A stretch of DNA of 64,000 bases from Protea cynaroides (Eukaryota; Streptophyta; Magnoliopsida; Proteales; Proteaceae): contig CM053267.1 in assembly GCA_028583415.1 (NCBI GenBank), forward strand, positions 46,789,390-46,853,389, written 5' to 3'. Within the stretch, counting starts at the first letter, position 1; the number at the start of each line of letters is the position of its first letter. Below the pieces are notes generated by a model. That model did not search any database, had not been told where the DNA came from, and worked only from the letters and a program-made list of their open reading frames with translations. The position numbers and the translations under genes were made by a program. Below, piece after piece: positions 23,297 to 36,089 of this stretch.

Positions 23297-23742
23297 TCTT
23301 GCGAAATCAGAGTAGAGAGAGCCGAGCTGAGAAGGCAATCGCCTTCATAAATTGTATAGCAGTATCTGTGATTCTGTCTCTTCAATAGATGCTCCGTTTA
23401 ATCAGCTCGGAGCAAGGTTCTAAATCCAGTTTCAGATATGGTATCGATCATGTCTAAAATCGATTCAGACAGCTGCTCTTTGGGGCAAGGATCAAAGGAT
23501 ACTTCTAATATCATCTCTTTGGCCGTAGAAGATACTTATCGATTAACCGCACGAAATTGAGTCCATGGGTGTTAACTGCGTTGAGCGATTCCAGCAGTAA
23601 AGAGTACAATTCAAGCCTGTTAATGAAATTTTGGCAAAACGAAGGACGTCCTCCCTCTCTCCACCCATCTATGTCAACGAACAGTACAATATGTGAAGCG
23701 ATCTGCTGGAGAAGATAGAAGAACCGCGAGATTGCATCTGTC
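23297..23742. other. Upstream region, no gene seen
   Basis: This lies between the minus-strand SDH7-like start and the solo LTR. The plus-strand transporter exon at 29401 lies just beyond the LTR, so before the LTR inserted this may have been a short divergent promoter. It ends with ctgtc, the left target duplication of the outer LTR. Confidence 0.35.
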
Positions 23743-24189
23743 TGTAAGACCCGCAAGCCATAAATCCGGTCTAACCTTACGTTCTCGTGTCATAACAAGT
23801 CTTCCTATCATAACCGGTTCAAGCGAATCAATCGTATGAAGAAACTACAGAGCCAGGTAAACAAACCAGTCAAAATAGTCAAACCAATCAAATTTAGTTG
23901 TGTGGCCAACCGGTCAAATTTAGATTTGTGTGGTCGACTGTTTTGGATTATGTGGTCAATGGATTATAAGACCGGTGAGTCGACCGATCAAGCCCAGACC
24001 AGCTCTGTGTTTAGGAAACTTTTCTAATTTGGAGAGGTCTCTCTCCTAATTTAGAGAAGACTCTATATGGAGACTTTCTCCTTATAAAGAGAACGTCCCT
24101 TCACTTCCTCTCGCTCTTTTGATTAATCTCAAACCCTATAACTGAGAGAAAGAGAAGAGAAGAAGGAGAAGAAAACTTAGAGAGAAAGA

Positions 24190-25245
24190 ACGCTTGAAGG
24201 AAGGAGAAAGGGAATTGCAGGCAAAGCAATTGCCATTGGAACTTCAACCTACCGCAGCGAGGATCAACCACCCACTGCTCCGGTGGAACCGAATGAACCA
24301 TCGTATAAATAAGTATACAGCAATAGACCGCTCCTTAGTTAGATTACTGAAGAGGCATAATTTGACTTTTGTGAAAAGCCCAATTATGTGGCAAGTGAGA
24401 CAAGCTACCTCCACCATGAATGCAATTGGAGCCTTTCCAAAACATTAAATCCCAGCTTGCGTTAGTTACAGGGTCGGTTCGCTAACTCCACTTCAGGCTA
24501 CTTTCGGTTGTGTGAAGCGAGTGTCTTTAGCCTAAAGATGACGGTCAGCCCTCTCCTTCATGGTTTCGATCCCTAACTCCATTCAATGAAGTTCAGATTG
24601 AGTTAGTTCTCTTGCCTATTTAGCCCTAATTGATTCGGTTTTGGACGCTTTTCGTTACACCACCTGACACGACCCAAGATCGATTTGCTATAGGGAGATC
24701 AAAAGCTTGTTGTAAAGCCAAATCCTGTCCCCTGAAGGCCCAAACATGGAAAAATGTTGTTTGTTATCGTTATACGAAGTCATTGCTTGCAGCTAAGCCG
24801 ACATACTAAGAAGTCACTAAGGCCGGCATAAAGTGACTAAGCGGCTGCTTTCTTTGGCATACAACACTGTGTATGACTTAGGTAACACGTCAGTTACCAC
24901 GGCACTGTTTGTCTTCAATGTTGCCTTTTTCGGGATATAGTCTGTATCCGTACTCACACTAGGGTGATTTCATCTCTAAACCTTAGTCGGTAGGTGCACT
25001 CACTACAGGAATTGTAGCATGACAAACTCGTTGTTGGACCGATTGTTATTGTTGTTTGCTTTTATGCCTTATTGTTCTACCAATAATCATTAGTTTCGGG
25101 TATCATTTGATGCTACACAGCCATTTCAAAGCTTTCTAGCCATCGTTACAAAACAAGGAGGTGTGTAGCTTGTGAGATGGCCAGGCATTCTTGTAGCTAC
25201 CAACCTCGGGATCTTAGCAGCTCCTTTTTGAGTTGCATTAGCTAA
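24190..25245. other. Extra segment in the outer LTR
   Basis: The inner LTR copy passes directly from its GA-rich leader to caagtaaggtatggacc. The outer LTR instead has about 1 kb of other sequence between the GA-rich part and gtgtaagtaccttgactctg. It may be an insertion in the outer copy or a deletion in the inner one. No target duplication or coding sequence was identified. Confidence 0.4.
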
Positions 25246-26185
25246 AGTGTAAGTACCTTGACTCTGTAGAATGATAGGTTACAGTAGATTATAGATTTGA
25301 GACCATGATGCAAGGGAAGGTCAGATCTAAACCTATGTCAGATCATATCTAATATTTACAATGATTATAATATAAATTCATTATAAGGATTAGGGTTTTA
25401 ATGGAATGATTTAAACAATGTGTAATGACCATATAATGACTTTAGGAGGAATCCCATGGTTGAGCCAAGGAGTTGACTCGGAAGGAATCCAGACTAGAAG
25501 ATAACTAAGACCAGAAAGATGTGCGAACGGATCACTGGTCGACTATGGTGCGACCAATAAGTTGACCACAGACATTCGTGAACTGTCCCAGGGTTGTGTG
25601 GTCGCATGATGCACGACTACAGAGTCGACCACACAATGATCATATGACATATATCAAGACCAGAAGTTGACCAGTGAGTCGACCAGTCAATGACTGGAAA
25701 CATATTTTGGAGACCAGAAAAGGTTTTCGACTACTGTAACTTGATGAAATCAAACCCTAATCTAAATTCATTAATTGTTTAGATTTCCAACTAGTTTAAA
25801 GTAATTTCCAATGCTTAGAAGAGGCATAAACATCATTCACATGTGAGGAAATAAGACCTAAACTAATTGGCTAATAACAAGCTACCATTTTCTTTCTATT
25901 AATTTGACTAATGCCATGATTTGTATGTTGTTATGTTATATTGATTGTGCAAATAACATATCATCCAATAACTACTATTCCTGTTTATGCATTTTTATTT
26001 ATTATTTTATTTCATTATGATGATGATGGTAGGAATAGGCATGTGCTTGTGTGTATGGTCAATGTGTTGGATTGGGGTAGAGTATCAGGGGGAATACTGG
26101 TAGTGTGTGATCCCTGTATTCTAGCCCTATCTCTATTCTATTCTTCGCATTGACATCGTCGTATCGCTATTACCTTAGCAAAACT

Positions 26186-28458
26186 TGTCACACCCCAATT
26201 CTAGACTAACCAGTAGTATGATGAACCGTTATAAGAACCAACAGTTCACCCATGATCTCATAAAGACCGTGCCAACAAACCAAACCAAATACACATTCCA
26301 CAACATAATCAGAAATAATAAAATAAATAACAGAAGTCTTTATTAATAATGAACTGAGTACCTAACATGGTAAATAAATATTTAAAACTAATTATCTCCA
26401 AACAAACTCAAAACATAATTAATAATTTATTACAAGTTCCCATAATCAAAATACGACTGATCTAAGAATAATGACACTGAAAACACTCGTACGCAGAGTT
26501 GTGCTCATCTTCCATAGATTGAGTATCCATCGCCACCACGTGTCCATACAATGGCTCCTCCATATAATCTTCAATAGTAAGACATGCATCATCAACTAAA
26601 ATATTCGACGTCGAGAGGTGAACACACATCATGGCTCAGTGAGTAAACAAAACAATGCGTAAACATATATATGCATTTAATTCACTATCTTTGGTCTAGT
26701 TTAAGTTTGCAACTGTGCTATAGAAAAGATTGACGGCCATCACACCTATGTACACGAGTGTGTGAAATCAATCAAATGGATCAAATACCATTGCCACATG
26801 AATGCACCATGGAATAGAGATATAGCTAAAGTGTCCAGATCACACACTGCCAACACTTTTTCTGATGCTCTACCCATATCAACATGTAAGCCCTTGTTGG
26901 CGAGGGTTTACAAATTGGGCTCGTAACTAATCACCTAAATGTCATCATAATTTGTATCCAAGGCCTTACCTCAGCATCTCTCAATATGCCCATAGAGATA
27001 GAGCTAGAGTTTGGCGGCCAGGCCGAAGACCACACGTCCTCCCCCTGATGCTCTATAGCACTAGTTTCAGTAAGGTAACGACGATATGACAATGTTAATG
27101 CAAAAAAATAGAATAAAGATAGGGCTTGAGTCTGGTGGTCAGGCCTAAGACCATAGTACCATGTCCTCCCCCTGATGCTCCACTCAATCAAACACATCAA
27201 TCACATACACAAGCACATGTCTATTCCTAGCATCACCATCATATCACAAGGAAATAGAAATAAATATGCATGAGTAGATAAATAATAAGTATTGGATGAC
27301 ATGTGAGATGCACAAACAATCACACAAAGCATGACATCATATCAGATAATAGAAAATAAGAAGAAATGATAGTTTGCTATTATCCAATTAGTTTAGGTCT
27401 TGTTTCCTTACTTGTAAACAATATGCAACCTTCTTCCAAGCCTTGAAAGTCACTTTGAATCTATTGAGAACCTAAGAAATTTATGGATTTAAGTTAGGGT
27501 TCGATTGTACCAAGTTACAGTAGTCAAAAATCAAAACGGAGCCCTTACTGGTTGATTGGTCGATTCTGTGGTCTCATGTTACCTGTGGTCGTGCTACATG
27601 CAACCACATGATTTATGGGAAACTTCCCGAATAGTTGTGGTCGACTCACTGGTCACTCTATGGTCGACCAGTGCTACGACCACACATGGTTTGGTCGATT
27701 TCTACTTTTAATCCGAGTTCTTCCTCTCGGCTCAACAACAGGGTGCACCCTGTGATCATTCTATGGTTATTAATTTATGGTTTCTCACAACAACTAGTAC
27801 CAATCCAACTTTCATGGTTATTTATAGAGATTTACCTAAATAATCATATGATCAATAATCCCATATCGGTTTAACATCTTCAATAAAACCCTATTCTATG
27901 TGATCTACATCTACAGAGACAAGGTCCATACCTTACTTGTTGTAGAGAGTCTGAACCTTCTCTGCAAAACCCTTCTCTCAGTCTTTTTCTCCAAATCTCC
28001 TTCTCCTTCTCTTCCTTTCTCTTTCTCTCTTAGGTTTAGGGTTTGAGATTGATCCAAAAAGTGTGAGAGGATAGAGGGATGTCCTCTATATAGAGAGAAA
28101 CTCTCCATATAGAGTCCTCCTACAATTAGAAAAGAGATCTCCATTGATTTGGAAAGTTTTCAAATCACGGAGTCTGATCTAGGTTTGTGCGATCGACTGT
28201 GTGGTCGCAAAATCCATTGACCAGATAACTCAAAAGTGTCGACCACATGACCTATTTTGACCGGTCTCACTTCATTCATTGACTGGTCGACCACACAAGC
28301 TCAGGTAGTCAACCACACAATCAAATTTAAATGTTTTTGGGGCGATTCATTTACCTAACATTGTGGTTCCTTCGCACGATTGGTCCACTCGATCGAGCTA
28401 TGATGGGAAGACCTGACATGACACTGTTAGACTGGGTTAGTAGGGTGTGGGTCTTACA
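26186..28458 (-). mobile_element. Solo LTR inserted in opposite orientation
   Basis: Read on the minus strand it starts tgtaagacccacac at 28458 and ends ggggtgtgaca at 26186, the same family as the outer LTR. A perfect 5-bp duplication, aaact, flanks it (26181-26185 and 28459-28463). When it is removed, the outer LTR reads continuously (ttaccttagcaaaact, then agtgcattgtagg), as it does in the inner copy. The minus-strand TATA-like tatatagaggacatccc lies near 28090. Length 2273 bp. Confidence 0.8.
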
Positions 28459-29400
28459 AAACTAGTGCATTGTAGGGTATCAGGGGAGGTATACATGGTG
28501 TATGGCTGTAAACTCTGCCAGCAAACCTTAGCTCTATCTCTATGGGCTTATTGAGGGATGCTGGGGTAAGGCCTTAGATACAAAAACCTTTGATGACATA
28601 CATGATTGGTTAGTCATAAACTTAGTTTGCAAACTCTTTCCAATAGGGACATATGCATTGTTATAGGTAGAGTATCAGGGAGAGTTGGCTATGTGTGATC
28701 TGGGTACTCTAGCTCTAGCTCTATCTCTATTCTGTAGTGGATGATGTGGGGCGACAATGGTGTGTGATCCATTGGGCGTGCTCACTCTCTTGTACCTAGA
28801 GATGTGGTGACCACTAATCCTTATCATAGCACATTGCAAACTTATACTAGACCCAAAGATATGAATTTGACTGCATGCATATGTTTATTGCATTATTTTG
28901 TTTTTTCTTTGAGCTCATGTTGGAGAATTGACCTTCGCACGTGCCATTCTTTTTAGTTTCTAATGTTGTAGGTACTACTGTTGAAGATTATATCAATACA
29001 CCTACGTATGGACATGTGTCAGCTATGGACGTGCAAACTGTGGAGGATGTGCATGACTCATCATGCTAGCGTTTCTACCGTGTTTACTCTTAGTGTTTTT
29101 ATTTTTTTTATTTCGACTTATGGGATTTGTAATGGTTTGTTATATTTATGTTTTGGTTTCTTGAGATAACTGGTTAAATATTTATCTACCAGATTAAATA
29201 GTCAATTCATTAATAAAGACTTCTGCTATTTATTATCTCTGATTGTGATGTGGATATGTATGGTTTGAATTGTTGGCACGATCTTAAGAGATCCTGGCTT
29301 GAACCATTGGTTCTTATGATAGTTCATCACACTTTTGGTTCTTCCAAAATTGGAGTGTGACACCGTCACAACGAGATGTTCAAGTTATTTTTTGGGTTGC

Positions 29401-29563
29401 ATGGCATCGGCGAAAATAAATGAAGTTGGAGGAGATCACGCTGTTGAACTAGTAAGCAACGGTGCATCTGAAGAATCTCGACAAATAACTCCTCTGCTAG
29501 GCATTGTGCAGAAGCCCAAGATCAATATCTTCTCTATATCTTATACCAGGAAGACGCCCAGGG
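29401..29563 (+). CDS. First exon of a probable drug/metabolite transporter
   Basis: The frame reads MASAKINEVGGDHAVELVS, ITPLLG and KPKINIFSISYTRKTPR and meets a gt donor (agggtagac). A start of this kind (TPLL followed by KPKINIF and SYxRxxPR) resembles the cytosolic N-terminus of a plant EamA-type drug/metabolite transporter group with ten membrane helices. No following exon with membrane helices was found up to 31 kb. The gene is therefore partial, broken, or has a long intron interrupted by elements. It starts 38 bases after the outer solo LTR, which has displaced its promoter. Confidence 0.45.
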
Positions 29564-29586
29564 TAGACCATTTTATCTCTTTATAA

Positions 29587-30265
29587 GTCATTTTATCTTG
29601 GTGGTTTCGTTCGATTAGTTTTCGCATATATAATTTTTTAAAAACTTAATTGTGATAATAAAGATTTGGATTTGCACGTAATTGTAATGAATTAAAAGAG
29701 GAAAAGAGAAACAGTTATTGGTTTCATCTACCCGGAGACTTCATATTGGGAGTTTGATTAAGGCAAATTAAGCTTCCTTTCCTAGTTTTCTTAATTGTTG
29801 TCCATTTATAAATTTAAATTCATTTGTATTTTATTTTTGGTTTTTTTGGATTGCACGAAGAAATTTCTTCAATGAATTGGGTCTGCTGAAAGCCTACAAC
29901 TTCTTTTGTACAGTGTACTTGTTTGAAGTTAATCCAATTCTAGTTTACAAACTGACATAATTTTTTTTTTCTTTCTTTGGGGTTCTTTCCTGAGTCCTGA
30001 TCTAGGTTTACTTCAGTTCCATGATCAAGACAATACCATTGAAGGGTAGGAGTTTGGTCATTAGAGAAGAAATTGCAGTGCTCATCAGCACCAAAGAAAT
30101 CGTGTTCTTCCATCTTCACGAAGTGGAGTTGGTATGTTTTCTAGGCATTTGAAGAAATCAATGGTTGTTTTAAATCCCCGAGCCCAGCAGCAGCGGCAGA
30201 GATCTGACTTTGTTTTTGGGTAACTTTGTTATTGACAGACTGAAAAATCTGGATCTCTTCTTTAG
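29587..30265. other. No further exon recognised
   Basis: AT-rich sequence after the transporter exon. A short frame around 30030-30140 (KGRSLVIREEIAVLISTKE) has no match that I recognise. Confidence 0.35.
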
Positions 30266-30508
30266 GGATCCACATCCTCTCCTACCAGTAGTTCTGGGAG
30301 GACAGTGGCAATCTGCCCTGGATGGCTGCCACGTGGCTCTCGGTGAATCCGAGACCCACGTTCGAGCCGACACCCAGCCGACAAGCCGAGCCGATAGGGG
30401 GTGTCGGCTCAGACGTGGGTCTCAGATTCACCCGAGAACCACGTGGCGGCCATCCGAAATAGGTTGCCGCGTCCTCCCAGAATCACTGGGAGGAGACGAT
30501 ATGAATCC
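30266..30508. mobile_element. Hairpin MITE, 243-bp family, copy C
   Basis: Begins ggatccacatcctctcc and ends gatatgaatcc. It is flanked by a perfect 9-bp duplication, cttctttag, at 30257-30265 and 30509-30517. The full-length inverted repeat has the loop region agccgacaagccgagccgat. It is the best-preserved copy of the family in this window. Confidence 0.85.
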
Positions 30509-31382
30509 CTTCTTTAGGGACTGAGGCATTTCTCTTTGTATTGTCTTCTTGGAGCTTCGGATGTGTGTTTGACAGACTGGGGAGCAGAAGGTAGTGGAAG
30601 ATTAGAGGGGATGGAACCGGTATGAAGAGGAAAGAAGAAGAAAGAGATAGAAAGAATAAGAAGAAGGGTAAAATTATCTTTTACCTTTACTTTAAGGGTA
30701 GTATTGTCCATCAAAAGTTTCATTTCAAATGACATCAGCATCTGACGGGACTCTGTTAAATGGTTGGGCATCTTTGATTAATGGTGCAAAGATTATGGGT
30801 GGTAGTTGATGATTTTCCAGACCTGTGGATGGTAGATGATGCTAGCAATACTTCTTAGGGTATACGTGAAAATTTTCCTTTCTTAGGGTGTAGGTGAAAA
30901 TTTTCCTTTCTTTTATGTCACCCAATTTTGCGAATAATACCACGTGCACCTCTTGTTGTTAAGTTGACAAACAGATTGTAAAATTTCCCAATTATACCCT
31001 CCATAATAAATTGACAGTAAAATAACTAAAAAACCATCACAGTTTATTATAAACTTAGTTTTCTTTGAATTTTCCTTTCTTTTTATCAGAAATCAAAATG
31101 CAAATGTCTTTCAAATATGTTACTTTCTTTGTCGATCTTAACAGGCAACCAAAGCCAGATGTTCGGGTAGATATCAATTAGCTGAGAACCACCAAGACTT
31201 GCGATCATGGTGATTCGAAGGAACACGTACGGCCACCGAGAAAAGGGCCACCCCAACATCCTTATGAATATAGGTATTTCTGCCATTACCACCACGTCTT
31301 CAAATGCCCAATTTGATAATATCCCTGCCTTTAAGAAGGGTTCACCATCCCTAAGTGAACCTTGGGGTGAACTAGGTAGGGG
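30509..31382. other. No gene; short repeated element edge
   Basis: At 30856-30914 the phrase gtgaaaattttcctttctta occurs twice. It is the edge motif that also appears near 22790 and 40870, so a related element probably ends here. No coding sequence was supported. Confidence 0.4.
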
Positions 31383-32434
31383 CTAGATAAAATAAGATAG
31401 GAAATATTTACTTTGGAGGACACTGATGCAAAGTCTAGTCCTGAAGGACGGAACTCTCGTCTTCACAAAGTCTCCAACCCTTAGGACAGCCTCGCACATG
31501 ATTTCACTGGCAGATGTTAGAGCCCAGGTGCCACCCTTAGTGCTAGCTTTGAATGCTTCAATGCGGGCCCACACAACCTCGGCCTGACGAAGCACCTCGC
31601 CATCCTTAAACTCCTGAAAAGCCTTCTGTAGCTTCTCCATCACGGCATCCACCCTCTTGGCCTCCGCCTAGGCCATCTGTGCACGATCATTCGCGCTCTG
31701 CTTGGCCTTCTTCGAAGTGACCAAGGCAGCCTTACACTGCGCCAACTCAGAGTTCGACGATATGAAGTTGGCGAACACCAAGTGCTTTCTCCTTGGCCAC
31801 GTCAGCCTTCAGCTGCTCTACCTCCCCTAACAACGTGACAATTCTTTAATTGCTCTCCTCCACCCTCCACCAGCTTGTTTGCAACCTTTTCATTCCTAAT
31901 GCACTGGGCATGAATGGTTCGTAAGCTAGAATATTTCATCCAATGGCTACTAGCATGGTTGATTGACTACAAAGATCAAAGTCGTCCGTGTCAGAAGTCA
32001 GCATGTGGATATAGAATACTACAAGAAAATCAAAATATAGAAGCACTTACCTCAGTAGTGGATCAAAAAATTCCTTCTTGAACTCTTCCTCCTCCAAATC
32101 GATCAGACGATCAGCGTCCCGAGGCAGAGGTAGCGCAAAAACCACTCCCCCCACTGCTCTGTCCTCCAGGACGAATCGTTAGCAGTGAGATCCCAGTTAG
32201 GGACCAGGACCTCGTACTTTTTAGCACCCTTCCTCTTCCTGCCAGCAATAGTCTTCCAACCTCGCATGTGTCGGGAAGGGGAACATGATCCACTCCGAGG
32301 GGAAGCGCCAACAACACCAAAAGTAACAGGGGGAGAAGCAAAACCCCCCCGAGGAACAACTCTTGTAGTCCCTTTTGTAATGGAACCAGCAAGAGGAGAG
32401 GCACGCCTTTCATGAGGAACACCCCCCCTGTGGC

Positions 32435-33539
32435 TAAGGGTGTTAAACGGTTTATAATCGATTTAACAGTGTGGTCAGGTGCGGTACAATGTATAAGAAG
32501 GTAGAACTAAAATCGAACCGATTAAATAAACGGTGTCAAAATTGAAATCAAAACTGATTAATAATCGGTTTCGATTTATAGGTTTTTAAATAGTTTTTCA
32601 TTAATTAGTTTTGATTGCGGTTTATAAATGGTTTAACGCATCAGTTATAAACCCTTTGTTGAGCACAAGTCAGAGGCCAATGTGTAGTCTTGATTGGTAT
32701 TTTCTTTCTGTCTTTTTCAAATTTTCAAATGTCGAAGCTTGTCCATTTTTCCCTTCAATCGCATTATCATACCCATTATTTGGAATCTCTTGACTCATGG
32801 ACAAATGGCCAGTGTAGGTTAGTTTTAGACATTAATGTGGTTTCTTGAAAATGCAAATGTCAGAGCACTCATTGAAGGATCTTAAAATTACGTAATTATA
32901 AAATGAAGTGGAATAAACATAAGCTTTAGAACATACCAACCTTTTAACTAATTGTGCAAAAAATGGGAAAGAATCATGGATAAGGGAGAGGAATTTTTAT
33001 TAGCCTGAAATTTTTACATATAAAACTAGATTAGTATTTAGTTGTGTTGATCTCATATTTTCATTGTGTTGGATATTAAAACCACTACATGATTTAATGA
33101 TTCTAAACCTAGGTGCTTTTCTTGAATCTTTTGGATGCCTATTATGTTTTTCCATTTTAGTTTTATGGTTTAAGACTTTGGGAATTGGGGTTGGGGTTTT
33201 GGGGAATAATATATTAATTGGGTTGGGGTTGGGCTGTTGGGAACTTGGGGAAATAATATACTAAGGGGTCTTGGGAAAATAACATGTTAAATTATTAATA
33301 GGGAATGAGATTAAGGTTTAGTTTTTGGGGAATCAAATGGTTCATTTTATTCAGTTTAATTAGTGTCTAGCCAGTGTAACCCATCGTATAAATAATTTCA
33401 AATCGAATCGAATCGATTAGGTAAACGGTGTCATATTTCAAACCAGAACCGAATCGATTACAAAACAGTCTCTCGGTTTCAGTGTAAACGGTTTGGTTTG
33501 ATTTTCGTAAACAATTTCAGTGCAAATATTGCACCCTTA
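32435..33539. mobile_element. 1.1-kb hAT-type MITE with taagggtg ends
   Basis: Left end taagggtgttaaacgg; right end, reversed, taagggtgcaatattt. It is flanked by cctgtggc (32427-32434) and cctgtgac (33540-33547), an 8-bp duplication with one mismatch. Subterminal inverted motifs (aaccgattaaataaacggtg and gaatcgattaggtaaacggt) occur near both ends. Its short ORFs are not genes. Confidence 0.72.
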
Positions 33540-34105
33540 CCTGTGACTCCCTCTACTCCTTCAGCAACGTTAAACATCCCAATCTCGAGGATCGGGACAG
33601 GGCAAATGATGTCAAGCTCTACAATAGCACAAACAACATCAATATATACAAAGCCAAGGAAGAAGTAGAGAAAATAGAAGTCGAGGTAAACTTGCCACCC
33701 TCCTCTACAGGCTTGTGAGTAGGTAGAATCTTCCTCTTTTTAGAAGATCTCGCCCAGTCCTTGGAAGAAGGGTCAGCACTCCACTTCGGATCAGGAGCCT
33801 TCTCATGCTCTGCAGTCAAAGCCGACTTATCTCCAGAAGGTCGGCTAACCTTGCCCGACCTCAAAGTTCCTTAGAGGAATGCCTAAAAAGCCAACTTCTT
33901 TACCTCGGACGGATCAACTTGCTCCGCCTCGTCATTTAAATTGAAAGTATCTTCAACTGCTCGTGAGAGTACGACACTACGACAAGAAAAAGACAAATTA
34001 GTAAAGAAAAAACAAGAAATTACAAGTTAATTAAGCAAAAGGTCAAGAGATTGCCTCCCCGAAAGCTTAGATACTCGATGGTGGTCCCACGACTCATCGT
34101 GCTCA

Positions 34106-34276
34106 AGGAAAAAGATCCTCTGTAGTGAGGCCACCATGTAGTGAGGATCCCACCCACTCAAAGTGGATCGACACATATTTCAATCCACTTAAAGTGCATT
34201 GAGATACATACATATGCACTTTGAGTGGATGAGATCCTCACTGTAGGGGTGGTCTCACTATAGAGGATCCCAATCC
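34106..34276. mobile_element. 171-bp hairpin MITE
   Basis: The left arm (gatcctctgtagtgagg, ccactcaaagtg) is the near-exact reverse complement of the right arm (cactttgagtgg, cctcactg, tatagaggatc). It is flanked by tcgtgctca (34097-34105) and tcatgctca (34277-34285), a 9-bp duplication with one mismatch. This suggests a Mutator-like parent. It differs from the 243-bp family. Confidence 0.7.
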
Positions 34277-35131
34277 TCATGCTCAGAGTCTCCTTCTCGG
34301 CCGAGGTTTGGATCGGCCATCGGAGGTGACCCCCCACATGCTGTTTAGAGGAAGTTCAGTTGACCCCCGATGTATCCAGCCAACTCGGATCGAAGCAAAG
34401 AAAAATCTCTCCTTTTACGTGTGGTTCGAGGTGGGCAACCTTGTGATGACCTTCGGTTGAGTGACCTTGCGAATTGGTCAGGTGCTAAAGTAGTAGTACC
34501 CATTTTCCACTTTTCTTTTTGGATATTTTGGATACTCCGCTTTCAGGGAATTGAGCATGAAAAGCTCACAGAAAAGACTTACGATAGAGAAAAGGGCAAA
34601 AGCTATGATGATACATCCTCAGCCATTGGGGGCGATTTGGGTTGTAGCCAACCCATGGAACTATAGGATATCTACGACTATGGAAAGAATGGAGAACCTG
34701 AACCCCGAGACAAACATGTTTTCATACAGAGGCATATGGTTGAAGACATGAGTATAAGACCTCTCATATGCAAGGGGTTCCCTAAACTTAATCTCTTTGG
34801 GCACTTGGTATTTGTCCTGAAGAGCAACAACAACAGAGTAGTTAAGCTTACTGGGGACATGGTGAGCCCTCTAGTAAGTGGCCGGATCCATAGACTCCTC
34901 ATGGAAAACCTCCTTAGAGTCCTTGTACTTTTCGATTTCAAGATTCTTTGACCTTGAAGTCGTCACCCCAGTAGACCTAGGGTTCACAGCTGGGGAAGGA
35001 GAAGAAGAAGGAACAATAGGGTTTTAGGAAGATCTTTCGGATTTACCCTTAGAAGAATGTCTATGGGTCTAATGATCCCTAGAAGAATGTTTACGGCCAC
35101 CACCGTAGTCCTGCCCACGTTTGCGAGCCAT

Positions 35132-35958
35132 TGGGGTAACTTCATAATCCTTCGGTTTGCCCAGTTGAGAAACTCAGTGGAGTCAAACAATTCCTCAAAC
35201 ATTTTTACAGAAGGATGAAAGAAGAAAAGAGGGACTCACTTATGAACAAGTGAGGAAGAAGAATAAGATCGATAGAGAGAGCAAAGCTTCAGAGGAAATT
35301 TTGGCGTTAAGAGATTCGGGTTAAGTGGGTTGCACTGTGCACATCATTAATTAACTAGTCGGCCTGATTTCGGGTTGTTATCGGGCTTAACTTATTGGGT
35401 TGTTATCGAGAAAACCTAGTAGGAAACCATTAAAACCATTCAAAAGGCTGAAATAGTGAAGCTAGGATTTAATATTCGGTCTAAATTAGTCTGATTTGGG
35501 CCATTATCTCATGTCGATCGGATTGTTTTGGTTCAAAAGGATCTACCAGTTTTGCATCCGTTTCCAAAATTAAGAAATAATCTACGACAAACGATTGCCA
35601 ATGCTACCTAGTCTTGCAACTATTGGATTGGAATCCAACTGACAGCCTTGGGGTGATGTCTTTACGTGGAAAATGCTCTTGATGAAGCTAAGATCCAATG
35701 ATTCGAAATCTTTTGTTGGTTCCCACGAATCCCTAAATTCTTTTCTTTTATATTAATCCACTTAACCCTTGGGAAAAAAAAAACATTGAAAGGCTTCGTG
35801 GAATTCACCTCTACATAAGAGGTCCCCTCCATGGGATCTATTACCATCTTCAGTGGATCCAATACTACAGAGATGGGTTTCACACCCCATAAATGATGAT
35901 GGAATCTGGGAGAGAATACATGTTCCTGCAGGTGAACTAAACTCTAGTTGTGCAGGTG

Positions 35959-36034
<76 letters not shown>

Positions 36035-36089
36035 AGAGGGGAGGTACCACAGACGAGCTATTTCATTTTCAGGCAATCAAGAGAAGAAG
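35132..36089 (+). other. 5' flank of the F-box pseudogene with (TA)n
   Basis: From about 35500 the sequence matches the flank of the intact F-box gene (57975-58377), for example tgctacctagtcttgcaact and gatccaatgatt. A TA run at about 35951-36031 replaces the short TATA-like run at 58304-58315 of the intact copy. The first 370 bases hold nothing that I recognise. Confidence 0.55.

Larger units (their letters stand above)
23743..29362 (+). mobile_element. Large gypsy-like solo LTR interrupted by a second copy
   Basis: It begins tgtaagacccgc and ends ggagtgtgaca (TG...CA), flanked by ctgtc (23738-23742) and ccgtc (29363-29367), a 5-bp duplication with one mismatch. It has the regulatory layout of an LTR: ggtcgac-rich U3, a TATA-like tataaagagaacgtccc near 24085, then a GA-rich leader. 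No gag or pol lies beside it. The inner copy occupies 26186-28458. Without it the LTR is about 3.3 kb. A third partial copy at 37570 is preceded by a polypurine tract, which supports the LTR reading. Confidence 0.75.
31383..35131 (-). pseudogene. Gypsy gag-like gene ('putative gypsy type transposon')
   Basis: On the minus strand the N-terminus MARKRGQDYGGGRKHSS starts at 35131. It is followed by HHVPSKLNYSVVVALQDKYQ, FREPLAYERSY and MPLYENMFVSGFRF at about 34930-34690, the conserved core of the Pfam family for putative gypsy-type transposons (Transposase_28). Further on come charged linker pieces (WSADPSSKDWARSSKKRK near 33780) and a helical C-terminal part (MEKLQKAFQEFKDGEVLRQA at 31640) ending at 31383. 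There are stops and frameshifts, and MITEs at 34106-34276 and 32435-33539 interrupt it. No pol region or LTR pair was found. Confidence 0.65.

Noticed and set aside
23743..29362. Reading the large inverted repeat as a single foldback transposon
   Set aside because: The inner arm has its own perfect 5-bp duplication (aaact), and removing it restores a continuous outer LTR, so two successive insertions explain it better.
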